Assembly: GCA_025357945.1 (NCBI GenBank)
Contig: JANYLJ010000034.1
Coordinates: 50,742 to 114,741 of the forward strand
DNA from: Gemmatimonadota bacterium
GTDB lineage: Bacteria; Gemmatimonadota; Gemmatimonadetes; Gemmatimonadales; GWC2-71-9
DNA length: 64,000 bases
Direction: 5' to 3'
The notes beneath the pieces are model-generated. The model searched no databases. It was not told the origin of the DNA and was given only the letters and a program-made list of their open reading frames with translations. This document shows, piece by piece, positions 42,768-51,345 of this stretch. Numbering within the stretch: the first letter of the stretch is position 1; the number at the start of each line of letters is the position of its first letter. A program made the translations under genes and the position numbers.

Positions 42768-43829
42768 TTGTCGGATGCCATCTCGATCCGGAGTCTGGCC
42801 ACGCCGCAGATCCACGCCACGTCCTATGCCCTGACCGATCGCGGTCGCATGCGGGACCATAATGAGGACACCTTCCTCGTCGGCGACCTGAGCGCCGGCG
42901 CCGCGGTGCGCGAGTCGCGGTCGCAAGACCTGACGCTCGGCGAGCGGGGCGCGCTCTATCTCGTGGCCGACGGCATGGGTGGTGCCGCCGCCGGTGAGGT
43001 GGCCAGCGAAATGGCGGCCACGGAGATCCACCGCTACCTGATCGACACCTGGCGCAGCGATGCCAGGATGTCCGAGTTCAAGTTCACCAACCGTCTCCGT
43101 GAATCGGTCGAACTCGCCAACCTCCAGATTCACAATTATGCCCGTGAACACCCGGAGGTGCGCGGGATGGGCACCACGGCCACCGTGGCCGCGATCTGGC
43201 GCGATCGCCTCTTCATCGCCCAGATCGGCGACTCGCGCGGTTACCTGGTGCGCGCCGGCGAGGCCCGCCAGCTCACCCGGGATCAATCCCTCACCCAACG
43301 GCTCGTCGATGTGGGTGAGCTCACGGAGGAGGAGGCCGAGACGAGCGAGCGGCGCAACATCATCCTGCAGGCGCTCGGTCCCGACCCGCTGGTCAAGGTG
43401 GACCTCAGCTGGCAACCGTTGCAACGGGGCGACGTGCTGATCATCTGCAGCGACGGCCTGTCGGGCCTCGTCCGTCGCGACGAGATCGCAAAGGCGGTGC
43501 TCGAAGAGCCGGATGTCGCGAGCGTTTGCAGCCGTCTCGTGGCGCTTGCCAATGAGCGCGGCGGACCGGACAATATCACGGTCGTTGCGGTGCGATTCGA
43601 CGGCGATGGCCTCCCCGCACTGGCGAGTGGCGAACCCGGCTATCACGAGCTGGTCTCCTCCGTCGAACGTCCGGGGCTGCAACCGACGGCGGAGATCCCC
43701 GCCGTCTACCGCGCGGTGCCGGTTCCGCCGGTGGCCGCCGCTCGCCGGGGTTCGCGCACCGGCGCGACCCTGATCGCGCTCGCCGTTGCGATGGGGATTC
43801 TCGCCCTCGCCTTCTTCCTCGCCCGCTAG
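42768..43829 (+). CDS. PP2C-type Ser/Thr protein phosphatase with C-terminal membrane anchor
   Basis: A 353-residue phosphatase with the PP2C metal motifs: MRDHNEDTFLVGD, YLVADGMGGAAAGEVAS, MGTTATVAAIWRDRLFIAQIGDSRGYLV, ICSDGLSGLV and GGPDNITVVAVRF. After a Pro/Ala-rich linker there is one C-terminal membrane helix (GATLIALAVAMGILALAFFLAR), so the enzyme is anchored to the inner membrane facing the cytoplasm. It probably reverses Hanks-type kinases; no such kinase is in the window. The start is uncertain: a TTG at 42768 is the best-placed codon. Confidence 0.9.
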   Translation: MSDAISIRSLATPQIHATSYALTDRGRMRDHNEDTFLVGDLSAGAAVRESRSQDLTLGERGALYLVADGMGGAAAGEVASEMAATEIHRYLIDTWRSDARMSEFKFTNRLRESVELANLQIHNYAREHPEVRGMGTTATVAAIWRDRLFIAQIGDSRGYLVRAGEARQLTRDQSLTQRLVDVGELTEEEAETSERRNIILQALGPDPLVKVDLSWQPLQRGDVLIICSDGLSGLVRRDEIAKAVLEEPDVASVCSRLVALANERGGPDNITVVAVRFDGDGLPALASGEPGYHELVSSVERPGLQPTAEIPAVYRAVPVPPVAAARRGSRTGATLIALAVAMGILALAFFLAR

Positions 43830-44935
43830 GCCGGCGTCACCGACCCCAGGACGCGCGCGCCCGCAGCACCTGTCGCGCTCGGCACGTTCCCTGGCTGGCC
43901 GTGGAGCGTGAGCCAACCGAGCAGCGCGAACGCCACCGCTTCCTTGGCATCGGCCGCGAAAAACAGATCGTCGAAGAGCTTGAGCTGCATGCCGAGTGGC
44001 GCGAGTCGCTCCGCCAGGTCACTCATCAATACCGGGTGATGGGTGCCGCCGCCCGCCGCAACGATTTCTGGCGTGGGAGGAAGGCGCGCTTCGCAGAACT
44101 GCGCGATCGCCTCGACGGTGAGCGCAACCGCCGTCCGCACACCGTCGGGGCCGGGAACCCGATGGTGCAACGCTTCGGCGTACCGCTGGCCGAACGCCTC
44201 GCGCCCGGTGCTGCGAGGCGGCGGCGACGCGAAGAACTCGTGCTGCAGCAACTCACGAACCACGTCGTCGTGCACGACACCCTGTGCCGCCAGCCGCGCG
44301 TTCTCGTCGAACCTCAGGGCGGGATCGACCAGTCGCGCGATCGCGTCGACGATCGCCATCCCCGGGCCGGTGTCGGCCGCGATCACGGTGTCGAGATCGG
44401 CGCGACGGCGCACCCAGGTGACGTTCGCCATGCCGCCGACGTTGAGGAGAATCCGCGGATGATCGGTCGCCCCGAAGCAAAGTGCGTCGGCCACGGGCAC
44501 CAACGGGGCGCCCTGGCCGCCCGCCGCGACGTCGCGCGCCCGGAAGTTGTGGACCACGCGCACGCCGAATCGCTCGGCGAGAATCGCCGGCTCGCCAAGT
44601 TGCAGGCTCACCACCGGTGGTTGGTGCCACATGGTCTGCCCGGGAAACGCAATTCCGGCGAGGGCGTCAGCCCGCACATGCGACAGCTCGAGGGCCACCT
44701 CGACGGCATCGACCGCCCAACCGGCGAGGGCGGTGTGCAGTCGTGCCGCCTCCGCGATGCCCGCACCGGCAAGCACCGCCTCGATCTGCCGGCGTTCAGC
44801 GGTACTGTATGGCCGATGCGCGAAGCCAACGAGTTCGACGTTCGTCGGCCCGCGCACGTTCACGACCGCCGCATCCATGCCGTCGAGCGACGTGCCAGAC
44901 ATCAGTCCGACGATCACCATCGGTGCTTCACTCAC
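43826..44935 (-). CDS. anmK: Anhydro-N-acetylmuramic acid kinase AnmK
   Basis: A 369-residue kinase that opens 1,6-anhydro-MurNAc while phosphorylating it to MurNAc-6-phosphate, a cytoplasmic step of peptidoglycan recycling. Visible are IVGLMSGTSLDGMDAAVV at the N-terminus, GQTMWHQP, VVHNFRARDVAAGGQGAPLVP, ILLNVGGMANVTWV, AADTGPGMAIVDA and VAAGGGTHHPVLMSDLAERL. The start is a GTG that overlaps the murQ stop (GTGA). Its product is the substrate of MurQ, encoded just before it. Confidence 0.96.
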   Translation of the reverse strand: MSEAPMVIVGLMSGTSLDGMDAAVVNVRGPTNVELVGFAHRPYSTAERRQIEAVLAGAGIAEAARLHTALAGWAVDAVEVALELSHVRADALAGIAFPGQTMWHQPPVVSLQLGEPAILAERFGVRVVHNFRARDVAAGGQGAPLVPVADALCFGATDHPRILLNVGGMANVTWVRRRADLDTVIAADTGPGMAIVDAIARLVDPALRFDENARLAAQGVVHDDVVRELLQHEFFASPPPRSTGREAFGQRYAEALHHRVPGPDGVRTAVALTVEAIAQFCEARLPPTPEIVAAGGGTHHPVLMSDLAERLAPLGMQLKLFDDLFFAADAKEAVAFALLGWLTLHGQPGNVPSATGAAGARVLGSVTPA

Positions 44936-45861
44936 GAGCCGTCCCCGACCGGCAATGGCGGTCCGACGATGGCGCGAAGCCGTCGATCGACCTCGGCCAG
45001 TCGCGCTTCAGCCGCCGCCAACCCGATCTCGTCGTGCAGCATCACGATCGCCGTGCGCACGCTGCCGCGAGCATCTGCCACCGCCGTGCGCGCGATCTCG
45101 CGCGTCACGCCGAGCACGTCCATCACAATGCGCTCGCCGCGATCGCGCAACTTTGCGTTGGTCGCCTGCAGATCCACCATCAGGTTGCCGTAGGTCTTGC
45201 CGAGCCGGATCATGGCGCCGGTCGTCAGGATGTTCAACACCAGCTTGGTCGCCGTGCCGGCCTTGAGGCGCGTCGACCCAGTCACCAGCTCCGGGCCAAC
45301 GTCGACATGAATCACGACATCGCACTGATCGCGGACAGTGTTCGCCGGCGGCGCGCAGGTGAGAAACACGGTGCCCGCGCCGACGTCGCGGGCCTGTTGC
45401 AACGCACCGTGCACAAACGGCGTCGCACCACTCGCCGCGATCCCCACGACGATGTCGGCCGCGTGGACACCGCGCTCGGAGAGCGCCATGGCACCAGCCG
45501 CCGCGCTGTCTTCGGCGCCCTCGATCGAACGAGTCAGCGCGGCGAGTCCGCCCGCGATGATCCCTTGCACCATCTCCGGTGCCGTGCCGAATGTGGGCGG
45601 GCACTCCGAGGCGTCGAGCACGCCGAGCCGACCGGAGGTGCCGGCGCCGACGTAGAAGAGCCGTCCGCGGTGCCGAAACGCGGCCTCGATCAGCGCGACC
45701 GCACTGGCGATCGCGTCGCGCGCGCGGCCAACGGCGGCCGGTACTGTGCTGTCTTCGGCGACGAACAGCTCGACCAGCTGGAGCGGGTCGTAGGCGTCGA
45801 TATCGACTGAGCGGGGATTCCGGCGTTCGGTGGCGCGAAGGGGATCTGCTGGCGATGTCAT
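44932..45861 (-). CDS. murQ: N-acetylmuramic acid 6-phosphate etherase MurQ
   Basis: A 309-residue SIS-domain enzyme that removes D-lactate from MurNAc-6-phosphate to give GlcNAc-6-phosphate. Visible are VDIDAYDPLQLVELFVAED, FYVGAGTSGRLGVLDASECPPTFG (the sugar-phosphate site with the catalytic Glu region), GIAASGATPFVHGALQQARD and GSTRLKAGTATKLVLNILTTGAM. It overlaps anmK by 4 bp, so the two recycling steps are translated together. No importer for anhydro-sugars (AmpG-like) is seen in the window. Confidence 0.97.
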   Translation of the reverse strand: MTSPADPLRATERRNPRSVDIDAYDPLQLVELFVAEDSTVPAAVGRARDAIASAVALIEAAFRHRGRLFYVGAGTSGRLGVLDASECPPTFGTAPEMVQGIIAGGLAALTRSIEGAEDSAAAGAMALSERGVHAADIVVGIAASGATPFVHGALQQARDVGAGTVFLTCAPPANTVRDQCDVVIHVDVGPELVTGSTRLKAGTATKLVLNILTTGAMIRLGKTYGNLMVDLQATNAKLRDRGERIVMDVLGVTREIARTAVADARGSVRTAIVMLHDEIGLAAAEARLAEVDRRLRAIVGPPLPVGDGS

Positions 45862-45912
45862 GGGCGGGGATTAAGTTACCGTCTCTTCCCTCTCGCCGCA
45901 TCCGAGGTCGCC

Positions 45913-47649
45913 GTGTCGATCCATCACCGCTCCCGCGCCGCTCTGTCGCTGCTGGCTGTTGCGCTGTTCGTCCTGCCCGCCGCCCGGCTTGCCGCGCAAA
46001 CAGCCGCCGCCTTCCCGTCGACGTGGCGGTACACCGGGCGTGCCCGGGTCGCCGAGGGAGCGCACGGGATGGTGACGTCGGGGAGTGCGGTGGCGAGTGT
46101 GGTCGGACGCGACATCCTCAAGGCGGGTGGCAACGCGGTGGACGCGGCCGTCGCGGTGGGCTTTGCCCTGGCCGTGACGCACGCCGAGGCGGGGAACATC
46201 GCTGGCGGCGGATACATGATGATCCGGATGCAGGACGGCAAGGCGTACGCGTTGGACTATCGCGAGACGGCGCCCGCGAAGGCGACGCGCGACATGTTCC
46301 TGGATGACAAGGGACAGCCCACCGACAAGAGCGTCTCCGGACACCTCGCTTCGGGCGTTCCGGGGGCGGTCGCCGGGCTGTTGGCGGCGCACCAGCGGTT
46401 CGGCAAGCTCTCGCGCGCCGCGGTCATGAACCCGGCGATTCAGCTCGCGCGCGACGGGTTCGTGGTCGACTCCTTTCATTACCGGTCGTTGGCATCAGTG
46501 CAGCAACGCCTGAAACTGTATTCGCCCGCCGCGGCCGCACAGTACAGCGTGAACGGGCAGGTACCGCTACCGGGTTCCCTGTTCAAGCAACCCGACCTCG
46601 CGCGCACGCTTGCGGCGATCCGTGACCAGGGACGCGACGGCTTCTACAAGGGATGGGTGGCCCGGGCGATCGTGGCTGAAATGCAGCGCGGCGGCGGGAT
46701 CATCAGCGCGGCTGACCTGGCGGGATATCAGCCGAAGTGGCGCGAGCCGCTGCGGATCACGTACCGCGGCTACACGATCTTTTCGATGTCGCCATCGTCA
46801 TCCGGTGGCGCGACGCTGGGGCTGATCCTCAACATCATGGAGGGGTTCGGCCCGTTGCCGCCGTTCGGCTCGACGGCACTGCTGCACCGCGAATCCGAAG
46901 CGATGCGCAGGGCGTTCACCGATCGCAATCGTTTTCTCGGCGATCCGGATTTCGAGACACTCACGATGCTGCCGAGCATGCTCTCCAAGGACTACGCCGC
47001 CAAGGCGAGAGCGGACATCAACCTCGCCCACGCGACCCCGACGCCACCATTCGATCCGTCAATCAAGGATGGGCCGAACACCACGCACTACTCGGTGGTC
47101 GATGCACGGGGTGACGCCGTGTCCACCACCACCACGCTCAACAACTCCTACGGATCAGCCGTGCTGGTGACTGGTGCCGGCTTCCTGTTGAACGACGAAA
47201 TGGACGACTTCGCTGCCGCGCCCGGCAAGCCGAACATGTATGGGCTGGTCCAAGGCGAGATCAATGCGATCAAGCCGGGAAAGCGGATGCTCTCGGCGAT
47301 GACGCCGAGCATCGTGCTCAATCCCAGGGGCGAGCTGACGATGGTGGTGGGCACACCCGGCGGCCCGACGATCATCACCCAGGTGTACCACGTCATCAGC
47401 AACGTTATCGATCACGGCATGTCGCTGCCGGACGCCGTGTCGGCACCGCGACAGCACCATCAGGCACTCCCCGACGAGATCAACCTGAACACCGGTGGAT
47501 TCCGGCAGGCGGTCGTGGATTCCCTGAAGGCGATGGGCCACACCGTCACGTTCAAAGGCGGCGGCGACGTGCAGGCGATCATCCGGATCGCCAAAGGGTG
47601 GCAGGGGGTCAGCGACCCGCGCGGCGGCGGCGCGGCGGCGGGGTACTGA
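45913..47649 (+). CDS. ggt: Gamma-glutamyltransferase (glutathione hydrolase)
   Basis: A 578-residue secreted proenzyme. The GTG at 45913-45915 follows a GAGG and begins a signal peptide (LSLLAVALFVLPAARLAAQ). Typical segments are ILKAGGNAVDAAVAVGFALAVTHAEAGNIAGGGYMMIR, ALDYRETAPAKATRDMF and SPSSSGGATLGLILN. The self-cleaving, catalytic Thr is residue 390 in GPNTTHYSVVDARGDAVSTTTTLN, and the glycine loop GTPGGPTIITQV is present. It hydrolyses gamma-glutamyl bonds in glutathione or peptides in the periplasm. It diverges from murQ. Confidence 0.96.
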   Translation: MSIHHRSRAALSLLAVALFVLPAARLAAQTAAAFPSTWRYTGRARVAEGAHGMVTSGSAVASVVGRDILKAGGNAVDAAVAVGFALAVTHAEAGNIAGGGYMMIRMQDGKAYALDYRETAPAKATRDMFLDDKGQPTDKSVSGHLASGVPGAVAGLLAAHQRFGKLSRAAVMNPAIQLARDGFVVDSFHYRSLASVQQRLKLYSPAAAAQYSVNGQVPLPGSLFKQPDLARTLAAIRDQGRDGFYKGWVARAIVAEMQRGGGIISAADLAGYQPKWREPLRITYRGYTIFSMSPSSSGGATLGLILNIMEGFGPLPPFGSTALLHRESEAMRRAFTDRNRFLGDPDFETLTMLPSMLSKDYAAKARADINLAHATPTPPFDPSIKDGPNTTHYSVVDARGDAVSTTTTLNNSYGSAVLVTGAGFLLNDEMDDFAAAPGKPNMYGLVQGEINAIKPGKRMLSAMTPSIVLNPRGELTMVVGTPGGPTIITQVYHVISNVIDHGMSLPDAVSAPRQHHQALPDEINLNTGGFRQAVVDSLKAMGHTVTFKGGGDVQAIIRIAKGWQGVSDPRGGGAAAGY

Positions 47650-47664
47650 TCCGGCTGGATCAGT
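47645..47664. terminator. Perfect 8-bp hairpin spanning both convergent stop codons
   Basis: ACTGATCC-GGCT-GGATCAGT is a perfect 8-bp stem with a 4-base loop. It contains the TGA of ggt (47647-47649) and the TGA of the opposing lipoprotein gene (47660-47662), placed symmetrically. No T-run follows on either side. It may serve both transcripts or protect their 3' ends. Confidence 0.55.
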
Positions 47665-48265
47665 GTCGCACGAAGGCCTGCCGCAGGGTGAGCGTCACAC
47701 TGCTACCGGTGTGCACAATGAGGTCGCGGTCGAGGTCTTTCGCCGCGATGACCGCGCCGACCGCGCCCCCGCCGACCGCGCCGACCACCGTGCCGGTTTT
47801 CCCGGCGACCGCGTTGCCGACGACCGCGCCCACCACCGCGCCGACCCCCGTCTTCGCCACTTCATTCACGCCAATGGCGTGCGCCTTCATCTCGTACTGA
47901 TAGTTGGTGACCGCCGCGCCGAGTGGATACGTCTTCCCGCTGACGTCGATACTCTTCGCCGACATCACCAGCGTACCCTTTTCGCCCCGGGCGGGCGCAC
48001 CGGCGATCTGTGCGATGCCAAGTGTGATCACCGAGCCGGCCGGAATGACGACGGTCTTGCCGTCGGCAGCGATGACATCACGAACAACGCGCACCTGTGT
48101 CGCGTCACCCGGGCGGTTGCTCGCCGAAGAGATCTGACTCATTGCCGACGCGGCAATCGTCGTCCCGCTGGCAAGCCTCGGCGGATTGCCGAGGGCGCCG
48201 TTGCACGCCACGAGCGCCACGAGCGCCACGATCAGCAGACCTGCGATTCCCCTGTTGCCTCTCAT
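47660..48265 (-). CDS. Glycine-zipper lipoprotein, second of a pair
   Basis: A 201-residue lipoprotein with a lipobox ending LVALVACN (Cys21). The mature part has a beta domain with VVRDVIAADGKTVVIPAGSVITLGIAQI and then a glycine-zipper stretch (KTGVGAVVGAVVGNAVAGKTGTVVGAVGGGAVGAVIAAKDLDRDLIV). Such zippers insert in or line membranes. The layout recalls the DUF/GlyZipper envelope lipoproteins of Gram-negatives. It follows its paralogue by 2 bp. The function is unknown. Confidence 0.7.
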   Translation of the reverse strand: MRGNRGIAGLLIVALVALVACNGALGNPPRLASGTTIAASAMSQISSASNRPGDATQVRVVRDVIAADGKTVVIPAGSVITLGIAQIAGAPARGEKGTLVMSAKSIDVSGKTYPLGAAVTNYQYEMKAHAIGVNEVAKTGVGAVVGAVVGNAVAGKTGTVVGAVGGGAVGAVIAAKDLDRDLIVHTGSSVTLTLRQAFVRH

Positions 48266-48267
48266 GA

Positions 48268-49026
48268 CTACCGCTCGAACGGCGCCAGCAACGCCAGCGT
48301 CAAGGGCGTGCCGGCGTGCACGATGATATCGCGATCGACGTTCTTGGCCGCCACCGCAGTGCCCACGGCACCACCGCCTACCGCACCGATGATGGTGCCG
48401 GTCTTCCCACCAATCACGTGACCAATGATTGCCCCGATTGCTGCACCGCCGGCCGCCGTGACGACATCGCCAACGTTGACGCTGCGCGCCTTCATTTCGA
48501 AATCGTAATCGGTGCCGACTCCGTCCACGGGAAATGAGCGGCCGTTGATCAGCACGCTTTCCGCCTTCATGTCGAGGGTACCCTTCGACCCACGAGCCCC
48601 CGCCGGCGCGATGGCGCTGATCCTGAAGGTCACCACCGACCCGGCCGGGATCACCACGCGGCCGTTGTCGGTCACATCGTTGGCGACCGTTGCGCGGATC
48701 GGATCACCGAGTCCGTTATACGCCGAGTGGATCGAGTCGATCAAGGTCGTCCTGATGTCCGTGCCTGATTCCAGTATGCCGCGAGCCCGTTGCGCTGGCG
48801 CCTGCCCTACCGCGCCCGCCGGCGGCGGTTGGGTCGGCCGCGGCGATCGGCGTGGAGCCGGCTGCCGGACCGTGGTGACGAATACCGTCTCGCTGGGAGC
48901 CGTTCGAGCGTTGTCGCCGAACTTGGTCGGGACCAGGCTGTCGCTGGACCCTGCCGTGGTCGGCTTGCTGCGACCGCAGGCGCTCAAGGCGAGAAGCGCA
49001 AGGATGCCCATCGAGATTCGTTTCAT
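48268..49026 (-). CDS. Glycine-zipper lipoprotein, first of a pair
   Basis: A 252-residue lipoprotein starting at the ATG at 49024-49026, which has AGGAGAAGG just upstream. The lipobox ends LALSACG. A Pro/Thr/Gln-rich linker of about 60 residues leads to a beta domain (IRATVANDVTDNGRVVIPAGSVVTFRISAIAPAGARGSKGTLDMKAESV) and a glycine zipper (AAGGAAIGAIIGHVIGGKTGTIIGAVGGGAVGTAVAAKNVDRDIIVHAGTPLTLAL). The same order and motifs in the downstream gene show a tandem duplication; only this one has the long linker. Confidence 0.72.
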   Translation of the reverse strand: MKRISMGILALLALSACGRSKPTTAGSSDSLVPTKFGDNARTAPSETVFVTTVRQPAPRRSPRPTQPPPAGAVGQAPAQRARGILESGTDIRTTLIDSIHSAYNGLGDPIRATVANDVTDNGRVVIPAGSVVTFRISAIAPAGARGSKGTLDMKAESVLINGRSFPVDGVGTDYDFEMKARSVNVGDVVTAAGGAAIGAIIGHVIGGKTGTIIGAVGGGAVGTAVAAKNVDRDIIVHAGTPLTLALLAPFER

Positions 49027-49040
49027 GGCCCTTCTCCTAC

Positions 49041-49196
49041 GTGAAGGTTGTCCAGGTCGAACGCGACATTCCGCCCGACGCGAGCGTTGCGACGATCTGC
49101 TTGCTGCGGCGCGGCGATGCCGCGACCGACCGGATCGCCGCCCTGTCTGGAGTGACGCCGGAGATCCGAAATCCCGCACAGCCCGTGATGCGCTGA
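49041..49196 (+). CDS. Possible 51-residue protein in a 287-bp gap
   Basis: Between the lipoprotein start (49026) and the Fur-family stop (49314), a GTG at 49041 opens a short plus-strand frame (VKVVQVERDIPPDASVATICLLRRGDAATDR...). It has no recognisable ribosome-binding site or family and the opposite strand is also open, so it may be chance. The rest of the gap holds the probable promoter of the lipoprotein pair, with no clear boxes. Confidence 0.2.
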   Translation: MKVVQVERDIPPDASVATICLLRRGDAATDRIAALSGVTPEIRNPAQPVMR

Positions 49197-49313
49197 GCGA
49201 CGTCGACGCCGGGACGGAAGCCGAGATCCTCGCCTCGCTGGCGGCCGGTAGGTCGAGTTGCGGATGCGCCAGGAGACCGAGGCAAGCTTGGAGCTGAAAT
49301 GAGACGACGGCGC

Positions 49314-49805
49314 CTACGTCGACCGCCCGGCCCGGCCGAGTGTCGCCGCGTCCGCGTCGCGGCACAATCGACAGAGCCCGCGAATCTCGACCTGATGCGC
49401 CTGGTGCTGAAAGTCATGCTCATCGGCCACGAGTGGAAGCAGCCGCTCGAACCGTTCGGTCGAAAACTCGGTCACCCGGCCACAGCGCGCGCAGATGAGG
49501 TGGCCGTGCCGACCGGGAGACAGCAACGGCTCGAAACGCTTGAATCCTTCGCCGAAATCGTGGGCGCGGACGAGTCCGCTCTCGAGGAGGAGGTCCAGCG
49601 CGCGGTACACGGTGGCGGTGCCGACGCGGTGCCCCTGCTCGCGGAGGCGGCGCTGCACGCCCTCGACCGAGCGGTACTCACCCCCCGCGAAGACCGCCCG
49701 GGATACCAGGTCGCGTTGGCGGGTGATCGGCAGGTGACGGTCGCGCAGCCAACGATGGAATCGCTCGAACAACTGCTCACCGGCGGCGGCGGCTTCAGCT
49801 GTCAT
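49314..49805 (-). CDS. Fur-family metal-dependent regulator
   Basis: A 163-residue regulator starting at the ATG at 49803-49805. It has a winged helix (LPITRQRDLVSRAVFAGGEYRSVEGVQRRLREQGHRVGTATVYRALDLLLESGLV) and a dimerisation/metal domain with RHGHLICARCGRVTEF and GLCRLCRDADA, i.e. the two structural CxxC pairs and a His site. It could be Fur, Zur or PerR-like; the sequence does not decide. It overlaps the small gene before it by 11 bp and closes a three-gene operon that diverges from a TonB receptor. Confidence 0.9.
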   Translation of the reverse strand: MTAEAAAAGEQLFERFHRWLRDRHLPITRQRDLVSRAVFAGGEYRSVEGVQRRLREQGHRVGTATVYRALDLLLESGLVRAHDFGEGFKRFEPLLSPGRHGHLICARCGRVTEFSTERFERLLPLVADEHDFQHQAHQVEIRGLCRLCRDADAATLGRAGRST

Positions 49806-50196
49806 CGAGGGCAAGCTCGAGGACCTCAGGTGGGAACCAGTGCGCAAGCGCGACCGGCACGGGCGGTTCCTCGTCGTCAGCGCGCACCGGCACGAGTGCC
49901 AGCAACTCCTGCAACGCCTCGAGGGGCCCCCGGCCGACCTCCGCGAGTTGCGGCTCGAAGCCGCCGCGCTGCTTCCCCTTGATCGTCGCCGTGTAGCTCG
50001 CCGTGTAAATGCGGCGACGGTCACCCTCGACGCGACTCAGCACCGCCGTGCCGAACTCCTTCTGGTCGCGTCGCAGCACACGAAAGACCCAGACGCCGTC
50101 CACCTCGGACGCCGGGACTTGCTCGCGGACCCAGGCGGCCAGGCGCTCCCAGTGCGGGCCTTCACCCGGACCGGTCGGACGCTGTGACATCAGCAT
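49795..50196 (-). CDS. Small soluble protein of unknown function in the Fur operon
   Basis: A 133-residue protein (MLMSQRPTGPGEGPHWERLAAWVREQVP...), or 131 residues from a second ATG at 50190, which would overlap the upstream stop by one base (TGATG). It contains VDGVWVFRVLRRDQKEFGTAVLS...RRRIYTASYTATIKGKQRGGFEPQLAEVG, a compact alpha/beta pattern. No family is recognised. It is coupled to genes on both sides by overlaps, so it is probably real and related in function to one of them. Confidence 0.65.
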   Translation of the reverse strand: MLMSQRPTGPGEGPHWERLAAWVREQVPASEVDGVWVFRVLRRDQKEFGTAVLSRVEGDRRRIYTASYTATIKGKQRGGFEPQLAEVGRGPLEALQELLALVPVRADDEEPPVPVALAHWFPPEVLELALDDS

Positions 50197-51260
50197 TTGT
50201 CGAGATACATCCGGAGAATGTGCATGAAGTCCTGCGCGTTGGTGACCACGCCGAATGCCTGGTGCGTGCCGCGATCCTTGAGCTTGTTCACCACGAACTC
50301 GGTCTGGTCCACGCAGATCGTCATCAGTGGCTCGGGGCGCCCGTCGTCGGTGTGGGTGTGAAAGGCGGGCAACATGTTGCCGACGGCGATCGCGTGCAAG
50401 GCCGTCGCCACGAACACCGCGCCGGTCGCCTGCACGGTGTGTTCGCGCATCGCGTCCTGGGCCAGCAGGGAGTCGGTGATGACTTCCGGCAACGGACCGT
50501 CGTCACGAATTGATCCGGCGAGCACGTACGGAATGTCTTCGGTCACCAGCGCGTACATGATCCCCGATGTTACCAGTCCCGCCCTGACCGCAGCATCGAT
50601 CGACCCGGCGCGCCGCACCGCGTTGATGGCCCGCATGTGGGTGCCGTGGCCGCCCGGCGTCGGGCGGCCGCTGTTGTCCATGCCGAGGGTGGTGCCGTAG
50701 ATCGCGGCTTCGATGTCGTGCACGGCCACCGCGTTACCAGCCAGCACCGCTTGCACGTATCCCTGCCGAATCAACCACTCGAAGTCGTTGCGGGCACGCG
50801 AGTGTACCAGGGCGGGGCCGGTGATCCAGAGTACGTAGCCGCCGCGATTCCTTTCGTCCTGCAGGCGCCGGGCGAGATCCTCATAGTTAACCGGCCGCTC
50901 GCGCGACACCTCGGTGCCCATGAACTGGAACTCGTTGGCCCCGCGGCTGCCACCCAGGAACCCGTCCGTCGAGACGACAACCCCTTCGTTGCCGTGTTCG
51001 TCGAGCGCGGTGAGCACGAGGTCACCACGTCGCACGCGGCGCGGCTCGGTGGTTTCGAGCTCCTGGTCACGGCGGATGATGGCACAGTCCATCCGTGGCC
51101 GAATCGGCGCCTGCCACCCCGACTCAAGGCGAACGTAGGTGGGGAGGTTAGAGGTCGAGAAAAATCCATCAGGCAGGACGCCGTCCGCCGGTGCCGGCAC
51201 GAACAGCGCCACGGGGGCGTCGGCGAACGGCGCCTGATGAACATCGGGGAGCCACGTCAT
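50190..51260 (-). CDS. LOR/SDH-domain protein (TIGR00300-like), probable ornithine cyclodeaminase-type enzyme
   Basis: A 356-residue protein. The second half has the NAD-binding pattern of the conserved LOR/SDH region: VQAVLAGNAVAVHDIEAAIYGTTLGMD, GGHGTHMRAINAVRRAGSI, PYVLAGSIRDDGPLPEVITDSLLAQDAMRE and ATALHAIAVGNMLPAF. In archaea and in cyanobacterial AgrE/ArgZ this domain acts as ornithine cyclodeaminase (ornithine to proline plus ammonia), which is the best guess here. It is the first gene of the operon ending in the Fur-family regulator. Confidence 0.7.
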   Translation of the reverse strand: MTWLPDVHQAPFADAPVALFVPAPADGVLPDGFFSTSNLPTYVRLESGWQAPIRPRMDCAIIRRDQELETTEPRRVRRGDLVLTALDEHGNEGVVVSTDGFLGGSRGANEFQFMGTEVSRERPVNYEDLARRLQDERNRGGYVLWITGPALVHSRARNDFEWLIRQGYVQAVLAGNAVAVHDIEAAIYGTTLGMDNSGRPTPGGHGTHMRAINAVRRAGSIDAAVRAGLVTSGIMYALVTEDIPYVLAGSIRDDGPLPEVITDSLLAQDAMREHTVQATGAVFVATALHAIAVGNMLPAFHTHTDDGRPEPLMTICVDQTEFVVNKLKDRGTHQAFGVVTNAQDFMHILRMYLDKC

Positions 51261-51345
51261 TGCGGCGGAAAGCTAGGCCGCCACGAGGCCGCGGCAAAGG
51301 CGGCGCATTGCCCGCCGGGACCCACCGGTACCACGTTTCGGCCCA

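Noticed and set aside
51261-51345. Fur box between the Fur operon and the TonB receptor
   Set aside because: The 85-bp gap is GC-rich and shows no GATAATGATAATCATTATC-like 7-1-7 palindrome.
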